A stretch of DNA of 64,000 nucleotides. Source: Lepiota brunneoincarnata (Eukaryota; Basidiomycota; Agaricomycetes; Agaricales; Agaricaceae). Positions 32,990 through 43,899 of the stretch are shown in pieces; position 1 is the stretch's first letter; each line of letters starts with the position of its first letter. Below the pieces are notes generated by a model, which had not been told where the DNA came from, ran no database searches, and saw only the letters and a program-made list of their open reading frames with translations. Both the position numbers and the translations under genes were made by a program. Where the stretch lies: contig JAEBUN010000032.1 of the NCBI GenBank assembly GCA_023014365.1, positions 62,001-126,000 on the forward strand. Direction: 5' to 3'.

Positions 32990-34923
32990 TTATCCGGGCG
33001 AAGGCAACATACTTTGTCCATTCTCCTCATTCGCGCCCCGCTGTTGCATCTGCTGAGCCTTCAAAGCGCGTATAGACGCCAGTCTGTTCTTTTTTGGCGA
33101 CGCAGCTGTGGGAGCCGGCGTCGGAGGAGGTTGTGGTGCAGCTTCCGCAGTGGGCGCGTCCGAAGAATCGGCAATCCCGGCCCCAGTTTTCGACTTGGTG
33201 CCCCTGGTAGCTTTACCCTCTCCCTGAGAAGGATCACCATCATCACTACGTTTCCGCTTCATTCCTACCTTCGCAGCTTCTTCCCCCTTGGCGGCGGTAT
33301 AATCCTCCACCTTTATATCCTTCAGAAACACGATCATCGTCTTCCCCACCTTGGTATTTAACCGAATATCCACATGCTCCTTCCGCACCACCCTTCGCAT
33401 CTCACCAATAGCCCTCCCAAGCGCCTCCCTGTCCATCTTGTCCTTCCACACCGCGATCAACAAACAAATACAGATAAACTCGATTGGTGACACTTTTGAC
33501 TTTCCTGTCCCATGGGTGATCTTGAACACTCCATTCACATCATCGTCATTAGTCATCTCTTCCAGCACTTGGAACGTCTGGAGCACGACCTTGCGAAAGG
33601 TGGGAGGTACAGAGGATGGGTCGGACAGATAAGCCTCCAGTTGGGGAATGGATCCGGAGTGGTTAAGGGAAGCGGGGGAGACGAGGTAGCGGTCAATGCA
33701 CCAGAAAACAGTGGCGAGACAGCGGAAGTCGGTTCCGCGGGAACGGTCCCAGTCGAGGGCGGTGTTGGAGCCGAGACCTCTATCTTCGTCCCTGAAGAAT
33801 TTCGATTGGACTTCGCGGACGAAGTCAGCGCGGGGAGTTTTTACGACGCCGAGCTTTTCTGTGGAGCTGTTAGATGGGGAAGGGGAAGGGGAAGGGAGAG
33901 AGGATGAGCGAACCGGCGGGTGTCAGTGCCATGCCAAGTTGGACGCGCTAGGAGCGGGTGGGGGTGAGTAGGTAGGTTGGGTGGAGGCGAGATGTGAGGT
34001 ACCTGGAAGATTTCGCGCTCGTCTTTGTCAATAATATCCGAATACTCAACACACACGATTTGTTTGTTGGCGAAGAGGCGGCGGTACTTCTCTGGAAGGA
34101 TTTGTCGCTTTTGCTTCTTGCCGGTTTGTGATTTGGGGCTGTCTTTGTACCAGTACTTGTCACCTGTTGTACTTGATGGTCATGAGCGAGTGTGAGAACG
34201 AGCGAGCAGGGTGGTCAAGCATACCGGTCCCTGTCTGAATTCGGACAGAGTGAGGAAAAGAATGGTATCAGGGAGCAAGACTCACGATAGATCTGTGGAA
34301 AGCGTTAAATTCTGAGATGCGGATAATATACACGAGTACTCACCAGACCAAGCATGAACCTAATACGCAGTCAGTATTAAATGTTGTCGGAGGAACGCTG
34401 AACTTGCCTGTATATGGAAGTCAGACGTTGTTTCCCGTCAATGCATACCTTGGATTCCGATCCGTCTTCATGGGCATTTACAGCTGCACTAGGTTAGTTT
34501 TACGCGAGGCAGAGTGCAGACGCTCTCACAAAAGATGACAGGCGGAATGTAGAAATTGCGGAATACAGAGTCGATGAGTCCGACCTGTTTCACTTCCGGC
34601 CAAACGACATCTGATGTAGAGTGAGGTGGGTTGCACAACTCGCGTAGCCATGCAGAACAAACCGCGCTGATATTCCGGTTCGAGGTCTATGTCTCCACTG
34701 AGAATCTGGTCTGCACGGCCCGTGTCAGTGTTAGAAGGACAGGGTGGCGCCAAAGGACGATACCGAAGAGGGCCTGGGCGGTGTATGTTGTCGCGCGAGG
34801 AGCCTTGAGTGCGTTTGTAATCTTGTAGGGTTCCTTCACTTTTGATTTCTTCGGTTTCTTGCGCGCGTCCTCCCAGTCAGAGGCATCAAGCTCTGAGAGG
34901 CCAGAGTAGTCGTCGTCTGACAT
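32990..34923 (-). CDS. DUF262 (GmrSD N-terminal-type) protein, 10 exons with microexons
   Basis: Exons 34923-34764, 34710-34663, 34610-34530, 34483-34408, 34359-34344 (16 bp), 34292-34286 (7 bp), 34234-34225 (10 bp), 34171-34003, 33947-33914 (34 bp) and 33858-32990 sum to 1470 bp, 489 aa, with no stop. The DUF262 core is clear: DIDLEPEYQRDVVW, FRNFYIPPVIF, IDGKQRLTS at 111-119 (the DGQR-type nucleotide-handling motif), EREIFQRVQLGMALTPAEKL. In bacteria this domain is the NTP-driven half of type IV restriction enzymes; the role of the fungal single-gene version is not established. The C-terminus (after about 400) is basic and low complexity. Intron 4 has a GC donor (CAG/GCAAGT). Divergent with MAD1. 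Confidence 0.88.
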
Positions 34924-35002
34924 TGTTGTTTGTCTCTGTTTACCTCATCCCCACTCGTTTCTCGTTGAACGCCGGCCACAGCTCGCGCCGACCCACACAG
35001 CT
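34924..35002. promoter_or_regulatory. 79-bp shared divergent promoter (DUF262 gene / MAD1)
   Basis: The two start codons face away from each other across only 79 bp, so at least part of both promoters and 5' leaders must be shared or overlap with transcripts. No TATA box is seen. Confidence 0.6.
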
Positions 35003-37330
35003 ATGGACCACGAAGGGCTCCGCACCCCAGCCATCCAACCACGCAGGCCAGGCCTGCGCTCGACAGCAGTGAAACGCGACTCACTTGCCGCAGAGCTTGA
35101 ACGAGGTACAGTTTTCTCTCCATCTGTTCATAATTCAAATAACCCAGGGCAGATCCCCAGTATTCGACTGCAAAGAGGCAGCAGCGCACACAGGTCTTTG
35201 CAAATAACGTGAGCCATGCGAGTCTTGAGCGCCAGCTGCTTGCTGCTCAGACGGCAAGAGTGGAACTTGAGACGAAACTGCGCGAGAAGGAGCTGCAGGT
35301 TGAACGGCTTGAGCGGGACAGACGGTATTTTGCAGACAGGGAGCGTGAAGAGCGCGAGGAGAGGGAACGTGAACAACAAGAACGGGAGGATGAAAAGGTT
35401 GGCTTCGTCCTCTCTGCAAGAAATCAACTTTCTCATATTGTCCCAGCGCAAGTCAGACAACGATCTCCGGACTCTACGCACTGAGCTCTCAGCACTCAGA
35501 GAGGAGCATGCAGACTTACAGGACCAACACTCCGCCCTCTCCCGCTCAACCACTCAGACCATCGCCTCCCAAAAGTCTCTTTCCACAAGCCTTACACACC
35601 AAGTATCTCTCCTCGAACAGGAGCTCGTAGAAACACGTACCCTCGCCGATACTCGCCAAACTGCACTCCAGGATGTCCAGGAACAACTGGAGGAGCTCAA
35701 CTCCAAACAGGCCTCGCTCGTTCAACACACAGCGGACGAGGAGAATATGGCGATCGTCCGTGAGGAGCTTCACCGCCAGGCCGACTACCTCCATCAACTC
35801 GAGTCGACTAATGCCCGTCTTTCGTCTGAGCTCACCGTCCTCCGCGAGCGCCATACCAGTGTAGAGGTATTACGCGAGAAAAACCGCAGCCTTGAAGCTA
35901 AACTTCAAGTGACCGACGAACTTCGGCAAAAAACCATTCGTCTAGAAGCAGAGCTTGAGGCAGCGCGTCACGAACGTGAAGAATGGTATGTCCTGTGTCA
36001 TCTTTCATCGGTTCCGTCATCCCTGACGCGCCTTGCAGGGCTTCACGTAGTACTGAAATCCCCACAACACCCTCGAAAACCCCTATCGCAATAACACAAA
36101 CACTCTCCGACCTCCGCCTTGCCCACGCTCGTCTCCTCGAAGACCACGGCGCGACCATGGCCTCTCTTCGGCAACGTGAATCCGAATATTCCGACCTCGA
36201 ACGACGATATTCCGAATCTATACAACTCTCAGAGAAATTTCAAGTTGACGTTCATGCGCTAAGGGATAGAGCTCAACGACGCGACGTGCAGCTACGTTTA
36301 GCTGAACGCGAGGTTGGGTTTCTCCAAGCCTTGGTGGTACGCAGAAATTCTGTTCTGCTGCTTTGCATAACTACTCACGCACGCCCAGGCAAGTTTTAAT
36401 GCAGAAGAAGCTCATCTAGACGATGCCAAGATTGACACGACCAAAGTCCAGCGAATCGAGCACCTTGAGGCACTCCTCGAAGACTACAAGTCCACCAACG
36501 CTCAACTCACAGAAGAAGTCGAGAACCTCCAGTCCCGATCCGCCCACCTCGCTCCATCCGCCGACCTCGAGAAAGAACGCCAAGAGAATCGAGCGCTTCA
36601 ACAAGCACTCGAAGAAGCTCAGAAGGAATCTGCCAGCCACCTTGACAAGGTCGAGACACTCGAACAAGAGCTCTTCGAGCTATCTGGGGAGATCGCTGGA
36701 GGGCGACATGTACCCCCTAACACACGTGTCCTCTCCCTCTGCGACAACCCTGAGCAACAATGGTTCGATCTGCGGCAACAGAGCCTCGACCGGCTCAAGT
36801 CCGAAAACGACGCTCTCCTGAAACGGCTGCACGAGCTCGAATCGTCTGGGCTGCGCCCTTTACCCCGGGAGGCCCAATGCGACAAGGATGAAGAGCTGGT
36901 ACCGAGGGAGAGTTACGATATCATCACACGGGAAAAATCTGAACTTGAGGAGCTCGTACAGCAGAAAGAGAAGCGGCTACTACGTCTGCAACAAATATTC
37001 ACATCCAAGAGCGCCGAGTTTCGGGAAGCCATTGCTTCAATCCTTGGCGTCAAGCTTGCCTTTTACCCTAATGGGCAGGTGAAGGTGACATCGATGTTTG
37101 ATCTCAACGCGTCCTTCGTCTTTCAGCCTCCTGCGGATAGGAGAGGGGAGGAAGGGGCGATGAAGATGCAGTTGATTGCACAGGGCGAAGGGGGCCCACA
37201 GGATTTACCGAGCATCATGCGTTATTGGATCGAGAATGAGCAATGTATACCCGGGTTTATGGCTAGTGTGACTTTGGAATGTTATGAGAAGAGCAAGCAG
37301 GCTGGAGGGGAGGAGGGTCAAGGGTTTTGA
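35003..37330 (+). CDS. MAD1: Spindle assembly checkpoint protein Mad1
   Basis: Exons 35003-35105, 35153-35397, 35447-35985, 36039-36336 and 36389-37330 give 2127 bp, 708 aa. The protein is coiled coil almost throughout (about 45-600) with the expected family order. RVLSLCDNP at 508-516 matches the Mad2-interaction motif (basic-hydrophobic-hydrophobic-x-hydrophobic then Pro). KSENDALLKRLHELE follows, and the last ~110 residues form the RWD-like C-terminal domain (TSKSAEFREAIASILGVKL; YPNGQVKVTSMF; MRYWIENEQCIPGFMASVTLE). Mad1 sits at nuclear pores and unattached kinetochores and recruits Mad2 to delay anaphase. Intron 2 uses a weak GTTGGC donor but is needed for frame. Intact, CpG-normal housekeeping gene; conserved neighbourhood with DUF262 gene. 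Confidence 0.93.
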
Positions 37331-37869
37331 GTTAGTCTTATGGATTTGTTATCGTACCATTAGCGAATTGACTTATCAGATAATCCTCTCCCCCCACGCC
37401 CTCGATGGTATACTCAGTGTCCACCCCTCTGCCTCATGATCCGAGCCACCTCACTCTCTCAACTAGAGGCACTTGACCGCCTTTCAAAGACCTCTGCGGC
37501 CTGTTGGCCACAAAATCTCCTGGGACCTCAGGTTTTAACCAAAATACTCAGCACTTAACGCCTGCACTCGCTAATGCCGGAACTTGTTGAGCCTTGGCTT
37601 CTCGCTCGGTTAGCTTTAACCCACGCACGTTGTCTACGCGAGGACCCGGAAATCAAAAAGCGAGGCTAGGGCAAGATCCCTGTTCCACTACATACCCACC
37701 CGGCTCTACCCACTCTGACTTGTAGGTCCCCCATTACCAACAAGCTTTCTGCGTATCTTTGTCTGTCCGAATCCTTGACAAGGATACCTCCTTCACTCAT
37801 AACACTCGCCGTCACCGTTACTAAGAGTCTGAGGACACGACCAACCCCCTGGTCATTTAACTGTGATTA
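37331..37869. other. Intergenic, no gene seen
   Basis: Pyrimidine-rich DNA between MAD1 and the BTB gene; no ORF with recognisable content. Confidence 0.5.
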
Positions 37870-38826
37870 ATGACTACCTGCGTATCTGAAGCCATCCCCA
37901 ACTCCTCTACACTTGGCTGCTTCCATCCTGCGTTCAACGATGCAGAAGCGGATGTCATCCTTTCCTCGAGCGAGGGTACCCTCTTCCGCGTTCCGTCCTT
38001 TACACTCAAGATGACATCAGGCTACTTCCGCTCCCTCCTTGCTCAAACCAGAGTTGACGACAGCATGGACATCGACTCTAAAACCAAACCACTAACAAAT
38101 TACCATCGTCCCCACCACCACCAAAGTACCCCCATACCCATCCTCTCACCAGATCCACCCCTAGAACGCGTCCTCCGCATGCTCAGTGGGCTCGAAACAC
38201 GACCCTGGGCATCCTTCACAGAACTCGAGGACGCCATTGATCTTATTGTCCAGTGGGACGCCCCCGGCCCGCTCTCTATCATCCGCGCCTCCTGCACCGC
38301 CCCGCTCTTCCTCGCCCACCCGCTCCGGCTCTACGCACTCGGAAGTCGTTTCGGTTGGGAGGAGATCATCCAAATCGCATCGGGGCTCACCCTCTCTACC
38401 AACCTCTTTCCTTCTGATAATGAACCTTCGACATCCGAGGTTCAACAACAGCTCCACCGGCTATCAGCGCCGGCTTTGATGAGGCTGCTTGCGTTCCACA
38501 GGAAGAGGCGGGATGAGTTCCGGCTGTTGTTGGACTCGAGTGACATGTTCAATGCGGGGAATGCGGCGCATTACTATTGCGCGGGATGCGGTGAGGAGGT
38601 GGATAACAGTTCGTGGAGGGAGTTGAAGGCGAGGATGGTGTGGGATATGGATCGGTGTGCAAGTGGGGAGGGTGTGCTTGGGTTGGAGATGGAGGAGTGG
38701 GAAGAGGCGGCGAGGTGTTGGGGGGCTGTTTGTCGGAAGGAGGGGTGTGGGAGGGTGTATTATGATAAGATGTGTACGTTGAGAGATATAAAGGCATGTA
38801 TTGAGAGGTTGCCAAAGACCGTTTGA
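37870..38826 (+). CDS. BTB/POZ-domain protein
   Basis: Single-exon 318-residue protein. FNDAEADVILSSSEGTLFRVPSFTLKMTSGYF is the N-terminal BTB strand-helix unit (quoted in part: residues 23-54; key features DADVIL-type strand, FRVPSF, S-G-YF). Helical repeats follow (APLFLAHPLRLYALG; RFGWEEIIQIAS). The C-terminal ~100 residues carry four cysteines in CAGCGEEV and CRKEGCGRVYY, a possible zinc site. Mushrooms have large families of such BTB proteins, often thought to act as CUL3 adaptors or chromatin factors; the specific partner is unknown. No intron or defect. Confidence 0.8.
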   Translation: MTTCVSEAIPNSSTLGCFHPAFNDAEADVILSSSEGTLFRVPSFTLKMTSGYFRSLLAQTRVDDSMDIDSKTKPLTNYHRPHHHQSTPIPILSPDPPLERVLRMLSGLETRPWASFTELEDAIDLIVQWDAPGPLSIIRASCTAPLFLAHPLRLYALGSRFGWEEIIQIASGLTLSTNLFPSDNEPSTSEVQQQLHRLSAPALMRLLAFHRKRRDEFRLLLDSSDMFNAGNAAHYYCAGCGEEVDNSSWRELKARMVWDMDRCASGEGVLGLEMEEWEEAARCWGAVCRKEGCGRVYYDKMCTLRDIKACIERLPKTV

Positions 38827-38920
38827 TACAGGGTACAATTCATGATACATTCGTTATATGCATACATGTTGGAGAGGAGTCGTTTGATACGTAAGAGAAT
38901 ATTAGACTGTTTGTGATATC

Positions 38921-39842
38921 TCAGAGGTTGAGGTTGATGGGAGTGCAGCCAAGGGCAACAGCCCCTTCTGTGATGGACGTTATTCAATCGTACACTCCCA
39001 CAAGAGCACGAGACTACTCACTGAAAGAGTTCTTGGAGCAGCAAACTGGCGTGGCATTGCTATAGGAGTACATCTATCAATGGCTGTACATCAAGTGATT
39101 ATTGAGAGGCTCACCAGTTGGATCCAGCACCAATACCGATAACACTGATGGGGGTGCAGGTAAGCCCGACAAGGCCTTGAACAGAGCCGACTGCGATTCC
39201 TAATAGGCCTAACTCGTTCTGCACCGCTTGGGAGTCTGCTTTCTGCACCTGTTTGCCTATGCAACCAATTTAGTCCCATCGAACCCCGTAGACTAGTAGT
39301 GATGGCGTACAGCAATTAAGTTGCCCGACATTGCAGACATTCTTGCCACCTTTACCACCGCCGTAGCCACCACCATGTCCACCATGGCCACCTCCACCAT
39401 GTCCACCCCCACCTCCACCATGGCCACCTCCACCTCCACCATGGCCACCATGGCCGCCACCTCCACCACCGCCATGACCTCCGTAGCCTCCGCCTCCGCC
39501 ACCACCATGACCGCCGTGGCCACCACCTCCACCACCACCATGACCACCGTGGCCTCCACCTCCGCCACCACCATGGCCACCACCGTGACCACCATGACTA
39601 CCACCACCCCCATGACCACCACCACCACCATGGCCACCGCCACCTGGAGCAGGCTTAGATGGATAGGGTGCGGGCTTGGGTGGAAGAGGTGCAGGCTTAG
39701 GCGGAGGGGGGACTGGCTTGCCGTCGCCACCGCCTGGCTTGCCTCCACCATTATCGTAGCATGACCCACCACAAGCCACAGCCGCGAATGCAGTAGTGGC
39801 GTAGGTAAGTGCAACGAGAACAGTCACAGTCAAGAGACGCAT
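38921..39842 (-). CDS. Class I hydrophobin with long Gly/His-rich N-terminal insert
   Basis: Exons 39842-39311, 39256-39115, 39059-39022 and 38967-38921 total 759 bp, 252 aa. ATG 39842 was chosen over an in-frame ATG at 39983 because MRLLTVTVLVALTYATTAFA is a signal peptide. Residues about 30-65 are Pro/Lys-rich; about 65-165 are nearly pure Gly with His. The hydrophobin core follows: C170-x6-CC, LTCTPISVIGIGAGSNC, ATPVCC, LGCTPINL, giving the eight-cysteine class I pattern. The exon phases and lengths of the core (142, 38, 47 bp) equal those of the ordinary 115-aa hydrophobin at 46994. Secreted, surface-active, self-assembling at air-water interfaces; what the glycine tract adds is unknown. 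Confidence 0.9.
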
Positions 39843-39910
39843 CGCAATATGAATGTAGAGTTGAAACTGAGCTCGCACGAAGCTGAATTTTCCTCGAGGT
39901 ACCAGAGGGG

Positions 39911-39918
39911 ATTTTATA
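39911..39918 (-). promoter_or_regulatory. TATA box of the Gly-rich hydrophobin
   Basis: TATAAAAT on the minus strand, about 70 bp upstream of ATG 39842. The paralogue at 46994 has TATAAAA at a similar distance. Confidence 0.6.
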
Positions 39919-40230
39919 CATGTCCCGTGTTCACAAAAGGTATTGTTTTGGAGAGATCCTACCCCAACATGCCGCCCATTCATGTCATGTGGTAGACAAG
40001 AATAGGTTCCCAGAAAGGGCTCAATATCTGGTGGTTGGGTGTTCGAGTGTGCTGCTTCGCCATACCAGTGCTCAGAATCGTGGGGGCTAGAGCGGGGTTA
40101 AAGGAATCCTCGAGGCATCCAGGAGTTCAGCGTGGCTCTGAACAATTCCGAAGAGTTTACGAGAGTCGTGCTAGAAGATGTTAATATACAGGGGAAAGCA
40201 GTGAGGCCTGGATATTTTTGAGCCGGGGAG

Positions 40231-40512
40231 TCAAGGTGCAGGAAGAATCAGGCACGTCCCATCTTCATGAAGGTCAAAGCAAAAGCGACCGTATAGTGGG
40301 TGGCAGAATGGTTTCACGACAATCCCGTTGGGTTCATTTTCTGGGCCAATGCATATTACTTGGTTGGTTATTTGAGCCAAGCAGAATATCTCGCGCCGTA
40401 CAATAACAGTGATGGAAAACGGACCGGGGTTAGGGATCGGCACTAGAACATCGAGTTTATGGTAGAAGATATCGCATGTCGTGGTGTTCGACAAGGAAGA
40501 AGTTTCGTGCAT
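40231..40512 (-). CDS. Hypothetical ORF, 93 aa
   Basis: ATG 40512 (MHETSSLSNTTTCD) with balanced hydrophobic stretches (ITVIVRREIFCLAQI). No known motif. It could be a small protein or exon relic. The rest of 39985-41750 shows no better candidate. Confidence 0.25.
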   Translation of the reverse strand: MHETSSLSNTTTCDIFYHKLDVLVPIPNPGPFSITVIVRREIFCLAQITNQVICIGPENEPNGIVVKPFCHPLYGRFCFDLHEDGTCLILPAP

Positions 40513-41749
40513 GGGCCCCAGGAGTCGAGATTAACGAATAAAGAAATCGGGAATTGCATGCTCCTATGTGATACCGTCGTTTGGGGTCGGAATCAGTATA
40601 GCAAAGAACTCGAGAGAAGAGGCCAGAAGAGCTGCGAATGAAGAGCAGCGGGGACGGTGCGCGCTTCTAGCAATTTGCGATTGGTTCCCACGAATTCAGG
40701 GATGTAGCAGTTCGCGGGGAGAGCCGAATCCTGAGCGCTGAACGAGTGGCTAGGTGACACTCGTCCCTTCATTTGTGGTTCAGGATTTGACTGGAACGAT
40801 TATCTCTCTCCACAACGGCTGAGGGAGACTCTCATGTTGCACACTTCGAGCCGTATGCTCAGCATCCACCGGCAGTATTTCACAAGTCTTCAGGTGGTAC
40901 CGTGGTATAATTAGCCCCCCTTGGTGACCTACTCCAGGAACAATGACTAAGGCATTTTCATCCATCCCCCTGAATCGATTTTGTAAATGACACTTGTGTA
41001 ACGCAACAATATGAGGTTGCCCACTTTTACTTTCCGACTTACGAGCCTGTTCCTAAGTTCTTCTAACGACAATTATGTTACGCCGTCATCACTCACCGCT
41101 CAACCACTGACCTATTAACCGTTGCATGAATGGTGGTGTGAAGTTGCCGCAGGGCAGATAGGATGCACATTCGCGGCCCGTTTCGATATTATATATTCAG
41201 TAACCGTCGATATCGCCCCTTCTCCGTAGGAAACCGGGCAGCGAACTGAAGGAGTAGCCAGAATAACGACGAACGCGGCAGGACCATTGTCTCCACACCC
41301 CATTTATCGGTCATTATACCTATACCGGGTTAAAGGCCTCAACGCTCATTAAGGTCCAGGAGATTTTGCCAAGTAAACGGAACCAGAAAGCCTAGGTAAA
41401 TCTTAAGCACCGCCCCCGATGTATTATTCGTAATTCCGGCTTCGGTACATCTTGGGCTGAGCTGAACTCAAGTGATTCTTGAATGTTTTGGAACGCGCTG
41501 TGGTTGGTATCTGCGAGAACCCATGCTTTGTGTACTCTTGTTCGTGGAGAGTCCCTTAGTGAATAAGGGATCAGACGAAAAACTTTCGGGAAACGAAGTA
41601 GCATGAGAGGATGGAGGCATATCCTGTGGGTCTGCGTGTTTGTCCCCGAGCGCCGACACCTCCGTTGCTACTGTCCATGTCATGACGTCACGCACTGCAG
41701 ACTTTTGCAAATGCAATAGCAGCCCCGTAGTTAAGTTGACTGAGCGATT

Positions 41750-42120
41750 GACTGCATTAGGCGGGCACATCGTAATGCAAAAATAGAATCTCGCTCAAAG
41801 CCAATATCTCGCCGAAATATAGGATCTAGTTCATACTTGTCTCTACCCCTGTTAATGGAAGGAGTTTCTCTTGGGGGTCCTCGTATAGTGTGCAGTACGA
41901 GTGGGTCATGATGTTCTTGGGAAGACTCCTACATCGGTTCCAATGGTCTGGAATAGGGATATAGAGCGGGGCCAAAGAAATGCTGACTCGCTCGTGGAAT
42001 AAGAATGCCTCGGAGAAGCCCCGTAGAGCCTGCCGACAGGGACTGAGCCAGAAGATCGGTGTAATTTCCACGCCGAGAGCTCCTGGGCTGTAGGTAGGAC
42101 GGTTATTCGGCAAGGAAATG
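41750..42120. repeat. Inverted duplication arm A (outer part)
   Basis: The sequence matches the reverse complement of 52715-53090 with many substitutions: AATGCAAAAATAGAATC, ATAGTGTGCAGTACGAGTG, AATAGGGATATAGAGCGGG, TGAGCCAGAAGATC. It contains a minus-strand frame (NRPTYSPGALGVEITPIFWL) also present in the other arm, perhaps a gene remnant I cannot name. Confidence 0.7.
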
Positions 42121-42122
42121 GT

Positions 42123-42153
<31 letters not shown>

Positions 42154-42157
42154 GGGA
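42119..42157 (+). repeat. (GT)n-(G)n simple repeat
   Basis: About nine GT units followed by about 20 G. Likely length-variable; absent from the inverted partner arm. Confidence 0.9.
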
Positions 42158-43062
42158 CCGGTATTATGCCACATCCTTGTTAAGCCCGGTGATCGGGCTC
42201 CAGTCGCAGTAGTCTCCTGAATGAGCCTCCTCAATGCTCCTGGACAGCGTCATCAGTGCAACTATTTCTCGAGGCCTTTGCTCTTTCAGATGTATGTACG
42301 ACTTGAATATTGTCGATGTAAGCACCTATGATTCTAACAATAGATAGCTGTGAAGGGAAGAGTATCCGACTCTAAGACAATGAGGGCGAGGTTTGATCGA
42401 CAAAGCGACCATGGGCTCGTCTTCTCGACCTCGTAAAATTGATGTTACAGCCCCAGAGTGAGTAAGGGAAAGGTTGAGGGAACCTTCGAGGGAAAATGGA
42501 GAGTGACTTGAGCGAGGAAGGTAGAATACATATTGCGTCGTTGTCCGATTAGCCTTGCCACAGCGGAGACATCCCGTCATTAGGAACTCCGGCGTCTAAG
42601 TACAGGTGTGGTACGTAAGTACATAACGAAAATGTGTTAAGGGCAGGATTTCGCGTGCAGCGGAATTCTGTTCCTTACAGTTGTTCCTTCTAGGCCAACT
42701 CTCTTCTTTAAGAAGAAACTGGTGCTTGAGCTAAATTCCATGAAAAAAATGAATGAGAGCTACAGGAAAGAAGTACCTACACTCGAGCTCGTCTCCAGTC
42801 CGGCGGGATCAAAGACAAGGGATGGAACGGTGCTTCTATTTTTCCGAAGCGGCATTACTCTCGAGTCTCGAGTGCATTGCATTGCAGTCCCTCCAAACAA
42901 AATTCCTGTTGCCCAATCTTGTCCCTCTTATCGGACAAACAACTCGTTCCAAGGATCGACTCATATAAAAAGGTTCCTCAGACCCAAGTACTCAACAGTA
43001 GCTAAAACTGCGTTCTTTTATATTAGATTTCTCATCTTACTCCTACCGGATCACTGGACATG

Positions 43063-43881
43063 TCCCCCCACAAGGTGAATGTTCCACTCCCATTGTCCGC
43101 ATTGCAGAATACCATCACCATGTCTTCCGCAGATAATTTCCTGCACCAACGCGTACTATGAGACGTACCGCGACGGGCTAGAAGAGTTTTTTGATCATTT
43201 TATCTGCCAGCAAGCCCAACACTACCAGGTTCTCGACGACGTCGCGATTATGGTTCGCGAAATCCTCGATTACTGGGAGATCATCTCATCGAATTTGATC
43301 ATTATGTCGGAGATTGACTTCCTCACATCGTCGATGATGGACAGCGCTCTGGACAGCATGAAGGCGTGTAATCCACTTGGGAACTTCGAGACTTTGTTTT
43401 ACAAATATGTTTTCAAAGGTCCAACCGTCGATGGCCCCAGGATACCCCCTGTTCACACGGAGTATGAGTGGAATCTCGCGGCATACGCTGTTCTGGTCTT
43501 TCCTCCTGACTTGAATCTGAAGGAATGGATACAAGTGGTTCCTGATTTTATGCATTACATTAATTACACAAGGCGAGCGAGCCTCCCACATATGTTCAGC
43601 CTTATTATTTAACCCGCATACCGTTCCAGTGACCTTCTATCATTTTTCAAGGAAGAACTTGCAAGAGAAACGCTCAACTTTATCTCTCTAAGCGCAAGCT
43701 CACATGAGATTCGATGATTGGGGCACTGAAGGAGCTCGCAGGTGGGACCGCGCAGCCTTGCAACTGTGGTGCCGGACTGCTCCGAAGCTGGCCTAGCACT
43801 TTCGAGGCCTACAGAGCCTTTGCTGTTAGATATGTTGGGTTTCACGCACTGTCCGTACGTTACAAGTTGGATCAGCTGTAA
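43063..43881 (+). pseudogene. TRI5-type terpene synthase pseudogene (inverted copy)
   Basis: Close copy of the intact gene at 50259-51267 in opposite orientation, promoter included. Damage: about 300 bp encoding the N-terminal third, including the first two Asp of the metal motif, is deleted just after the start; one base is lost at about 43481 (CGCGGCATACG versus CGCGGGCATATG), shifting the frame; and the second intron donor is GG instead of GT at about 43571. The region coding for the NDxxS and KEE part is still readable. No product is expected. Confidence 0.8.
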
Positions 43882-43899
43882 ATGTATATTCATCAAAAT

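Noticed and set aside
39321..39764. Long plus-strand Thr/Ala/Met-rich frame
   Set aside because: It is the antisense shadow of the Gly-rich repeats of the hydrophobin at 38921-39842, whose exons, signal peptide and cysteines are clear on the minus strand.
43079..43612. Functional terpene synthase on the plus strand
   Set aside because: It lacks the N-terminal third, is frameshifted relative to the intact copy and has lost a splice donor; the open frame here is partly translated intron.
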